Shown piece by piece: positions 57,647 through 64,000 of a DNA stretch of 64,000 bases. A program made the translations under genes and the position numbers. The notes beneath the pieces are model-generated. The model made no database searches and had not been told where the DNA came from. It saw only the letters and a list, made by a program, of their open reading frames with translations. Numbering within the stretch: position 1 is the stretch's first letter; each line of letters begins with the position of its first letter. Source of the DNA: Actinomycetota bacterium (GTDB taxonomy: Bacteria > Actinomycetota > Nitriliruptoria > Nitriliruptorales > JAHWKO01); the NCBI GenBank assembly GCA_019347675.1, contig JAHWKW010000005.1:62001-126000 (forward strand), given 5' to 3'.

Positions 57647-58228
57647 TCAGCGGCGGCTCGCTTCGTGCAGTGGCGACTCGGCGGGGACTCCACCGAGGTA
57701 GCTGACGATCAGCGCCGCGCGGACCTTGCCCTCGACCGCCTCGAAGACGTGTGCGCGGTCGGCGGCGAACGAGATGTAGTCGCCGGGGCGCAGCTCGGTG
57801 GGGGCCTCGGCGGGTCCGACCTTCAGGACGCCCTCGTACACCAGCACGCGTTCGGTCGTCCCGCTGCCGTGCGGGGTGTACTCGATGCGCATCCCCTGTT
57901 CGTAGCGAAGGTCGTAGACCTCGACCGCACCGTGCGGGACGAACGCGTCGATCGGGACGTCGTCGGTCCCCGGCCGCTCCGCGTCGCCGGCTCGGATCAC
58001 ATGGAACGGGGGGCCCTCGCGCTCCAGAAGCAGATCGCGTACCGGAACCCGTAACGCCGCGCCGAGGGCCGTCAACGTCGACACGGTCGGGTTGCCGCTG
58101 CCGGCCTCGAGCGACGACAGGGTCGCCTTGGCCACCTTGGAACGTCGAGCCAGCGCCGACAGCGACAGCCCCTGGGCGTTTCGCAGCCGTCGGATGTTCG
58201 ATCCGATTTGAACCGATGGATCGTTCAC
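57647..58228 (-). CDS. XRE-family regulator with C-terminal cupin domain
   Basis: A 193-residue transcription regulator. The helix-turn-helix at about 8-63 contains IRRLRNAQGLSLSALARRS and KATLSSLEAGSGNPTV, followed by a cupin sensor domain at about 95-180 (GTTERVLVYEGVLKVG, LRPGDYISFAADRAHVFEA). Such regulators often control amino-acid, amine or sugar use. GTG 58228 is the start. An inverted CGATCC/GGATCG pair (58199-58204, 58218-58223) lies within its first codons. The target genes are unknown. Confidence 0.88.
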   Translation of the reverse strand: MNDPSVQIGSNIRRLRNAQGLSLSALARRSKVAKATLSSLEAGSGNPTVSTLTALGAALRVPVRDLLLEREGPPFHVIRAGDAERPGTDDVPIDAFVPHGAVEVYDLRYEQGMRIEYTPHGSGTTERVLVYEGVLKVGPAEAPTELRPGDYISFAADRAHVFEAVEGKVRAALIVSYLGGVPAESPLHEASRR

Positions 58229-58316
58229 GTCCCCACCGCATGGTGTCCCTGTCGCGACCAGGATACGCGAATTTCGTGGTGGACGGTCCGTTCGGGCAGA
58301 TCGTTCGCTTCTGCGC

Positions 58317-59534
58317 TCACGCGATCTCCGGTTCGTGCCAGCCTTCGTCGCCCACGGGGCGGGTGTCGCCGCTGATCGCGCGCAGCGCCGGGGCGCCCTC
58401 CTCGGGGCCGATCGCCAGGATCCGGTCGCCGACCTGTAGCCGCCGCGAGGAACGCGGCCGGTACACCCAGCGGCTCTCGCGTTCGACCGCCAGCACCTCC
58501 ATCCCGATCTCCGTCTGCAATCTCAAGTCAGCCAAGGTGCGCTCCTCGGCCGCCGATCCGGGCGCCACGACCGCTTCGGCCACGATCTCGTCGGCTTCGG
58601 ACAGCGCCTGGGCGATCACCGGATGCGGGAGGTCCTCTTGCTCGATGATGCGAGTCATGGATTGGGCCGCGTCCGCGATGCGCTCCGACGCGGACGCCAG
58701 GTGCATCAGCCCGCGCAGCGACAGGGGGTCGTCCGCTTCGGCTGCGGCCCGTAGCACCCAGGCCTCCAGCTCGTTCCACAGGACGTCGGTGCGGTCCTCG
58801 ATCACGGCGACCTCGGCTGCCAGTCCCCGATCCCGCAGCAGGATCGCGGAGTAGGCCAACCCGACCGCGACCTCGCTGGCGTTCTTGAGCTCGACGCAGA
58901 GGTCCACCGCACGGTCGAGGTTGGACAAGGTCCGCCGCTCGGCCGGTGGTGGTCGCTCCCGGGGGGCGGCGCCGGCCAGCTCACGCACCAGGTCGACGCC
59001 GTCCGAGGGGCCCTGCAGGAACAGGACGTCACCCTCCCTCAGGATCAGGTCGCCGCCGGGGCCGAACACGAACTCCGCGTCCCGGCGGACCGCGATCGCC
59101 CACATGCCGGTATGGGCGGCCAGGGCCAGGTCGCGGAGGCTGCGGCCCTCCAGCTGGTTGTCGGGGCGGATCTTGACGCGGGCGACGACCTCGGCGGCGT
59201 GCCGCAGGTCGTCGCGCAGTTCACGGGGGACGCCGAGGTCGCGGAGCGCGACACGGGCGATCTCCTCGGCGGCGCCAGCGATGCCTTCGATCGCCACGGC
59301 AAGGTGCAGCACATCCGATAGCCGCTCGGCGTCCTCGGGGGTGCGCGCGGCGAGCATGCACACCAGGCGGAGCTCGTGCAGGGCCTGGTCGAGGTTGTCT
59401 TCCAGGCGCAGGACCTCCCGGCCGAGGTCGACGTCGTCGAAGAACACGGCTGCGTAGGCCAGGTCCACCATCAGCTCGGCAGCGTCCTTGGCGCTGACCA
59501 GGAGCTCCTTGACGGTGCGGCGTTGTGGTCGCAT
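58317..59534 (-). CDS. PhoU-TrkA_C duplicated regulatory protein
   Basis: A 405-residue cytosolic protein with two units, each a PhoU-like helical bundle followed by a TrkA_C (RCK_C) ligand-binding domain. Unit one covers about 1-195 (VKELLVSAKDAAELMVDLAY, GDLILREGDVLFLQGP). Unit two covers about 210-395 (VDLCVELKNASEVAVGLAYS, EIGMEVLAVERESRWVYRP, LQVGDRILAIGPEE). TrkA_C domains bind small ligands and gate transporters. ATG 59534 lies two bases from the end of the MgtE-like gene, so it is very likely its regulatory partner. Confidence 0.88.
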   Translation of the reverse strand: MRPQRRTVKELLVSAKDAAELMVDLAYAAVFFDDVDLGREVLRLEDNLDQALHELRLVCMLAARTPEDAERLSDVLHLAVAIEGIAGAAEEIARVALRDLGVPRELRDDLRHAAEVVARVKIRPDNQLEGRSLRDLALAAHTGMWAIAVRRDAEFVFGPGGDLILREGDVLFLQGPSDGVDLVRELAGAAPRERPPPAERRTLSNLDRAVDLCVELKNASEVAVGLAYSAILLRDRGLAAEVAVIEDRTDVLWNELEAWVLRAAAEADDPLSLRGLMHLASASERIADAAQSMTRIIEQEDLPHPVIAQALSEADEIVAEAVVAPGSAAEERTLADLRLQTEIGMEVLAVERESRWVYRPRSSRRLQVGDRILAIGPEEGAPALRAISGDTRPVGDEGWHEPEIA

Positions 59535-59536
59535 GT

Positions 59537-60805
59537 TCAACCCCCCAGGACAGCCGCGATGCCGACCATCAGGCAGAGCACACCCAGCAGGTCCATGGTC
59601 GCGGTCACGATCGGGATGCCGTGGTTGTCCGGGTCGAGCCCGAACCGGTAGGTCGCGGTCGCGGCGCTGTACGCGACTGCCGAGAGCAGCACGAACGCGA
59701 TCGCGCCTCCGAAGAGCGTGATGCCCAGCAGTTGCGGCAGCGTCGGCGTTGCCAGCCCCAGCAGCGCCGCCGCGATCCGGGTGACCACCGCCACCCCCGT
59801 GAACACCGTGGTCGCGAAGAGGAACGTCATCGAGATGTCCAGCCCGGCGGTCTTCCCCGGGAGGGGGCGCGGTTCGAGCAGGCCCAGGTGCAGTTCCGAC
59901 GAGAAGCGGCTGGCGAGGATGCCCCCCAGCGACCCGGACGCGGCGATGAACGGCGGGATCAGCACCAGCAGCGCCGGGACTCTGAAGAACTCCTCGGCAC
60001 GTGCCTCGACGACGGTGCCGGCGAAGATGTCGACGGTCGCGGCCAAGGTGAGCACGAAGATCGACTCGCGCACGATGCGGCGGACGTTGTGATCGGGATG
60101 CCGCCATCCGTACCACAGCGCGGCGGCTCCCACGGCCATGCTGGCCCCGGCCAGCACCGGCGTGAGGATCGCGATCCCCACCAGCAGTGACGCCAGCAGG
60201 AGCATCGGGACCGTCACCAGGTCGCCGGTGGCGGTGATGGTCGGAGCGCCCACGTCGTCCATGTTCCACCCGCGGGCGTACGCCTGTCGAGCCAACAGGA
60301 TCGTCACGACCAGGAGCACCACCGACGACAGGGTCCCACCCACCACCGAGATGACCATCAGGTCCGCCAGGTCGGCATCGATCCCGAACGCCCGGCCGAT
60401 GAACCACGCCAGGACCCCGATCTCCGCAGTGGTGGTGAACGTCAGCACCGTCGCGGCTTCGATCTGCCGGCCGAAGAAGTTCCTGCGGGTCAGCTCGATG
60501 CTGAACTCGCCGATGTGGATGCCGGTCGACAGCCGGGCGGCCAGCGCCCCGAAGTTGTTCCCGCGCATCCCGATGGCTGCGGGGATCAGCACGAGGAGAC
60601 CGGGCAAGGATTCCAGGCGCTGGGTGGACGACCCCAGCACGATCCCCGCGACGAGCGTCGCCAGCAACCCGAGCGACAACGCCGCCAGTCCGCGGCGGAT
60701 CGCCTGGCGTTCGCGGTACCAGAAGCGGGTGACCTCGGTGACCGGCAGGCCCAGCGCGGCGCCCAACGCCCGGAGCGGCGCGGGGACCCGCGGCCGGACC
60801 CGCAC
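59537..60805 (-). CDS. MgtE/SLC41-type divalent cation transporter with duplicated membrane domain
   Basis: A 422-residue membrane protein carrying two MgtE-type integral domains in tandem, like eukaryotic SLC41 and unlike MgtE itself, and lacking the cytosolic N and CBS domains. Repeat one contains IPAAIGMRGNNFGALAARLS and DDVGAPTITATGDLV; repeat two contains IPPFIAASGSLGGILASRFS and DPDNHGIPIVTATMDLL. These matched motifs line the Mg2+ pore in the family. GTG 60805 is the start. The following PhoU-TrkA_C gene probably supplies the missing regulation. Confidence 0.88.
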   Translation of the reverse strand: MRVRPRVPAPLRALGAALGLPVTEVTRFWYRERQAIRRGLAALSLGLLATLVAGIVLGSSTQRLESLPGLLVLIPAAIGMRGNNFGALAARLSTGIHIGEFSIELTRRNFFGRQIEAATVLTFTTTAEIGVLAWFIGRAFGIDADLADLMVISVVGGTLSSVVLLVVTILLARQAYARGWNMDDVGAPTITATGDLVTVPMLLLASLLVGIAILTPVLAGASMAVGAAALWYGWRHPDHNVRRIVRESIFVLTLAATVDIFAGTVVEARAEEFFRVPALLVLIPPFIAASGSLGGILASRFSSELHLGLLEPRPLPGKTAGLDISMTFLFATTVFTGVAVVTRIAAALLGLATPTLPQLLGITLFGGAIAFVLLSAVAYSAATATYRFGLDPDNHGIPIVTATMDLLGVLCLMVGIAAVLGG

Positions 60806-60963
60806 GCTGGGTCGGGTCCGAGGGCGACGCGCGGCGGTGTCGTCGTCGCGGGCCAGTCCCGACCTCCCCCTGCTCGCGGCGCCCGAGCGTAGCCTCGCGG
60901 CTGGCGGCCTCTGTCGGCTGCCCGCACGTCCCTACGCGCGCGGGCCAGCTGCAGGGAGCCTGA

Positions 60964-61668
60964 TCACCTCGCCCACACCGCGACCCGTTCGGCGCTGGCC
61001 GCGCCCCGGTCGACGCCGGCCAGGATCACGGTCGGTTCTCCGGTCACCAGCGGGCGGATGATCGCGGGGATCCATACGGCCGGTTCGGCGTTCGCGGGGA
61101 CGCCCAGGGCCCCTTCGTCCTCCCACTGGCGCGCCGCCGCCAGCAGCCCCGCCTGCGTGCGTTCCTCGCCGCCCGTGAACAGAGCAGCGCGTTCCGCCGC
61201 CGCCTGTGGGTTGGGATGAACGTCGGGGAAGGTCTGCACGGCCACGGCCCAGGGCTCCGAGCTGGTCTGCCCGGTCGGTGTCCCGTCGGGGGCGTCGCCG
61301 ACCGCGTAGACGTCGTGGGCGTCCTCGGGGGGGTGCAGCTGTTCGTGGTGGACCGCGACCGGGGCGTCACGGTCGACGGTGAGGCTGGCGCCGATCCACC
61401 ACGCCGCGAAGCACACCACGGCCGCCGGCCAGCCGGCGGGGCTGTGCAGGCGGACACGGTCCCCGGCTTCCAGGAGGCACTCCAGCTCCAGCAGGTGCGC
61501 TCCCTTCGCCGTCCACCGCAGGAGCGAGGCGAACCCCTGCTCGTCGCGACGGTCGGGCCGGACCACGGTGATCGCCGGGCGGTGACCCAGCGACTCAGCG
61601 GCCCCGCGCAGTGCCTGGGCCAGGTCGGTGGCGTCCGGGGGACGCCGGCGGGGGCGGCCGAGCTCCAC
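60964..61668 (-). CDS. TIGR03089 family protein
   Basis: An actinobacterial protein of 234 residues, distantly related to the N-terminal part of AMP-dependent acyl-CoA synthetases but lacking their ATP and AMP motifs. It shows LLRWTAKGAHLLELECLLEAGDRVRL, PAAVVCFAAWWIGASLT, and WAVAVQTFPDVHP near residue 145. GTG 61668 has AGGAG 8 bases upstream. It is divergent from the LCP gene, an association known in related actinobacteria. The function is not established. Confidence 0.85.
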   Translation of the reverse strand: MELGRPRRRPPDATDLAQALRGAAESLGHRPAITVVRPDRRDEQGFASLLRWTAKGAHLLELECLLEAGDRVRLHSPAGWPAAVVCFAAWWIGASLTVDRDAPVAVHHEQLHPPEDAHDVYAVGDAPDGTPTGQTSSEPWAVAVQTFPDVHPNPQAAAERAALFTGGEERTQAGLLAAARQWEDEGALGVPANAEPAVWIPAIIRPLVTGEPTVILAGVDRGAASAERVAVWAR

Positions 61669-61889
61669 GGTCGTCTCCTGGCTGGTGCGACGCGCGTCGT
61701 GGCCGGACGGTACTCGACCACCCCCCGCCCCTCGTCCCAAAAGGCAGCGTCTTCACGCGACCTGCGACGCTCCTTCGGCCGAACCGACCTGCGCTGATAC
61801 CCTGCGCCGTCGGTCGGGCGGATGGGCGCCGTCGGCCCGCCGTCGCGGTCGCCTGTCGCCCCTTGGCGGCGGATGCCGCTGGGAGCCGG

Positions 61890-63317
61890 ATGTGGGAGCC
61901 ACTCGACGCTGTGCAGCCCGACGCACGCTCCTCGCTGTTCGTCTCGGCTCGGTCGGCCAAGCGCCGGTCGGCGGTGAGGCGGGTGGTCCGTCTGGCCTTC
62001 GCGGCTGTCACGGTGTTGGCGCTGCTGGCCTCGGTCACGGTCGGGGCGCTGTACGCCTACGCCGGGAAGCGGTTCGCCCAGCACCCCATCGACTGCCTCG
62101 CTGACCGCACCGCCGGTTGCGGCGAGACCAACGCTGTCGAGCCGGTCGACGGGGTGCGCAACGTCCTGGTGGTGGGTAACGACAGTCGTGTCGGTTTGAC
62201 CCCCTCGGAGCTCGAGCAGCTCGGCACGGAACAGCTGCAGGGACCGGACCGGGCGGACACCATCATGCTCGTTCACCTCTCGCCGCGGCGTGACGACGCG
62301 GTCGTGGTGTCCTTCCCGCGCGACCTCCGCGTCGACATCCCCGGAGAGGGACGCAACCGGATCAACGCGGCGCGGGCGTTGGGCGGGCCGGAGCTGATGG
62401 TGAGAACCGTCGAGGACTACACCGGTATCCCCGTCCACCACTACGTCGAGCTGGACCTGGCCGGCTTCCTCAGGCTCGTCGACCTGATCGATGGGGTCGA
62501 GGTCTGTCTCGACGAGCCACTCGTCGATGCTGCGGCCGGTGCCGACCTCGCCGCAGGCGAGCACGTGCTCCGCGGATCCGACGCTGCCGCGTACGTGCGT
62601 GCGCGCAAGAGCGACCCGCGTGGTGACCTCGGCCGCATCGAACGCCAACAGCGCTTCATCCGCCAAGCGCTGCGGAAGGTTCTCGCCCCAGCGACGCTGG
62701 TCAACCCGCTGCGGGTCAAACGCCTCATCGACCAGGCGGCGTCCGCCGTGGTCACCGACTCGGGGTTCACCACGTCCGACATGCTGCGCCTGACGTGGTC
62801 GTTCAAGGATCTGGATCCCGGATCGCTGACCATGGTGACGGTGCCTTCCGATCTCGGCCCGCGCTACGTCGAGGCTCGACCCGAGGAGGCCGAAGCTCTG
62901 TTCCAGGCCATCCGGGTCGACGAGCCGGTCCCGGCCCGCGAGGAGGTCACGGTCGTCGAACCCGGCGACATCCGCTTGGCCATCCTCAACGGCGTGGGGG
63001 TCGACGGCCTGGCTGCCGGGGCTGCGCAACAGCTGACCGACGCGGGCGTTGAGGTGGTCGAGACCGGCAACGTCGACGACTTCGGGCGTGAGCGCACCGT
63101 GATCATGTACGGTCCGGGCGACCTGCCGCTCGCCCGGTTCGTCGCCGGGTTCTTCCCCGACGCGGACCTGGCCGAGACGGACATGACGGGGCAGGGGAAC
63201 GTCCAGGTCATCCTGGGGACCGATTGGGCGGCGGCGCCCCAGGTCGCCCGGCCACCGCCGGTCGATGAGCCGCCCACCGCTCCTGCGCCCCCAGCCCCGG
63301 CCAGCACATGCGTCTGA
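61890..63317 (+). CDS. LytR-CpsA-Psr (LCP) family ligase with LytR_C domain
   Basis: Transfers anionic polymers from lipid carriers to peptidoglycan at the outer membrane face. The 475 residues have a cytoplasmic basic N-terminus, one membrane helix (about 33-55), and the LCP catalytic domain at about 85-300. That domain has VGNDSR, RADTIMLVHLSP, VVSFPRDLRVDIP, NRINAARALGG and ARKSDPRGDLGRIERQQRF. A LytR_C domain follows at about 362-440 (IRLAILNGVGVDGLAAG). The tail is proline-rich. ATG 61890 has GGGAG 5 bases upstream. A second LCP gene follows at once. Confidence 0.93.
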   Translation: MWEPLDAVQPDARSSLFVSARSAKRRSAVRRVVRLAFAAVTVLALLASVTVGALYAYAGKRFAQHPIDCLADRTAGCGETNAVEPVDGVRNVLVVGNDSRVGLTPSELEQLGTEQLQGPDRADTIMLVHLSPRRDDAVVVSFPRDLRVDIPGEGRNRINAARALGGPELMVRTVEDYTGIPVHHYVELDLAGFLRLVDLIDGVEVCLDEPLVDAAAGADLAAGEHVLRGSDAAAYVRARKSDPRGDLGRIERQQRFIRQALRKVLAPATLVNPLRVKRLIDQAASAVVTDSGFTTSDMLRLTWSFKDLDPGSLTMVTVPSDLGPRYVEARPEEAEALFQAIRVDEPVPAREEVTVVEPGDIRLAILNGVGVDGLAAGAAQQLTDAGVEVVETGNVDDFGRERTVIMYGPGDLPLARFVAGFFPDADLAETDMTGQGNVQVILGTDWAAAPQVARPPPVDEPPTAPAPPAPASTCV

Positions 63318-63327
63318 GACGGTCGCC

Positions 63328-64000
63328 GTGAACGGCGCGGCGGAGCAGGCACCGGGGGCACTGCCGGTCAGGTGGGGGTTCGGGGGCGGAGGGCGCAAGG
63401 CCATGCGGATCGTGGCCGTCGTCGCCGCGGTCGCCATGGTCGCGGTCGCCGTGATCGGTGGGTCCCTGTACCGGGTCGCCGACCACAACGTCGAGCGGGT
63501 GCAGTTGCCGGCCCTGGCAGACAAGACCAGCGCCGCCGAACCGATCAACGTGCTCGTCGTCGGTTCGGACTCGCGCGACGGGTTGACGCCAGAGGAACGT
63601 CACAGATACGTCCTGGGTCCTGCCTACGCGGGTCAACGCGGCGACAGCGTGATCCTGGTGTCGATCAGCCCCGACCGTGCCGACGCTGCAGTGGTGTCGT
63701 TCCCGCGCGATCTGCTCGTGGTCGATGGCGAACGCGAGTCGAAGTTGACCGAGACGTTCGCCGGCGGCCCCGACCACGTGGTCGAGGTGCTGCAGCGCGC
63801 GACGGGGGTGCCGATCCACCACTACGTCGAGATGTCGATCCCGGGTTTCCTCGGCGTGCTCGGGGCCATCGGCGGAGTCGAACTGTGCATCGACTACGAG
63901 CTGCGCGACGTGAAGTCCGGTGCGGACCTGCAGCAGGGCTGCCACGAGCTGACGCCGGCGCAGGCGCTCGCGTTCGTCCGGTCACGGAGCACGCCGCTGG
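63328..64000 (+). CDS. Second LCP family ligase, cut by the right edge
   Basis: The first 224 residues of another LytR-CpsA-Psr protein, 10 bases after the previous one. A membrane helix lies at about 27-46, followed by VLVVGSDSRDG, GDSVILVSISPDR, VVSFPRDLLVV, KLTETFAGGPDHVV and the arginine of LAFVRSR. It is distinct from, but clearly related to, its neighbour, so the two probably arose by duplication. GTG 63328 is the likely start. The C-terminus and any LytR_C domain lie beyond the window. Confidence 0.9.
   Translation, partial: MNGAAEQAPGALPVRWGFGGGGRKAMRIVAVVAAVAMVAVAVIGGSLYRVADHNVERVQLPALADKTSAAEPINVLVVGSDSRDGLTPEERHRYVLGPAYAGQRGDSVILVSISPDRADAAVVSFPRDLLVVDGERESKLTETFAGGPDHVVEVLQRATGVPIHHYVEMSIPGFLGVLGAIGGVELCIDYELRDVKSGADLQQGCHELTPAQALAFVRSRSTPL

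Noticed and set aside
58199-58223. CGATCC...GGATCG inverted repeat as an XRE autoregulatory operator
   Set aside because: The arms are six bases with a 13-base gap and fall inside the first codons of the gene; too weak to list as a site.
61044-63548. An 834-codon minus-strand open frame
   Set aside because: It spans TIGR03089 in a wrong frame and lies antisense to both LCP genes; no recognisable domain.

Overview
The window is very GC-rich with strong third-position GC bias, frequent GTG starts and dense gene packing. Several blocks are typical of Actinomycetota: glmU-prs-rplY(ctc)-pth-mfd, mazG followed by eno-ftsB-like-S1-DUF501-ppx, purN-purH, accD-accE divergent from birA, a TIGR03089 gene divergent from LytR-CpsA-Psr genes, and an LpdA-type quinone reductase. 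Many of these orders are known from mycobacteria. CWB2 cell-wall-binding repeats and the degree of divergence suggest a deep-branching actinobacterium, perhaps of the Nitriliruptoria type. That placement is inference.

Layout. 1-458: edge of an RHS-repeat gene (minus) with an apparent frameshift, then no gene. 459-8153: cell-wall precursor synthesis, PRPP, ribosome stress and repair (glmU, prs, rplY, pth, a small membrane protein, mfd). 8164-11449: zinc homeostasis, a Fur/Zur regulator and znuC on minus and znuA-znuB on plus, around an AT-rich Zur-like operator. 11479-21344: a lipoprotein foldase, mazG, a zinc-ribbon membrane protein, enolase, an FtsB-like protein, S1 protein, DUF501, exopolyphosphatase, a DUF6308-like protein, an unusual Nudix-YjeF_N fusion and a hydrolase. 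21383-21467: tRNA-Leu(UAA), minus. 21561-23807: fumarylacetoacetase-like and homogentisate dioxygenase genes (tyrosine breakdown).

23850-31093 is a minus-strand accessory block: an SRPBCC-like protein, hydantoinase/oxoprolinase subunits B and A, a four-helix membrane protein and a secreted CWB2-GHL10 protein. A tiny plus-strand gene lies between hyuA and hyuB. 31203-35758: purN-purH, folD, a broken small gene with a perfect 27-bp tandem duplication, and mdh. 35816-40776: a membrane protein with a DUF2071-like tail, an AMIN-like lipoprotein, trpS and glutamate dehydrogenase. 40896-47068: a tightly coupled run sdhC-sdhA-sdhB-DUF3500-methylmalonyl-CoA mutase large subunit, linking succinate oxidation with methylmalonyl-CoA metabolism. 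47126-49901: LpdA-type flavoprotein and an anchored beta-propeller.

49933-56828 is an acyl-CoA carboxylase region: the biotin carboxylase/carrier chain, two cupredoxin lipoproteins, epsilon and beta subunits, biotin ligase and an acyl-CoA dehydrogenase. With the mutase it suggests odd-chain or branched-chain acyl-CoA use. 56852-60805: an unknown protein, an XRE-cupin regulator, and a PhoU-TrkA_C protein paired with a duplicated MgtE/SLC41-type transporter. 60964-64000: a TIGR03089 protein and two LCP cell-wall ligases, the second cut by the window edge.

Several genes start 6-7 bases after a TANNNT-type -10 box with no room for a ribosome binding site, which indicates leaderless transcripts. 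No CRISPR array, insertion sequence or prophage was seen.
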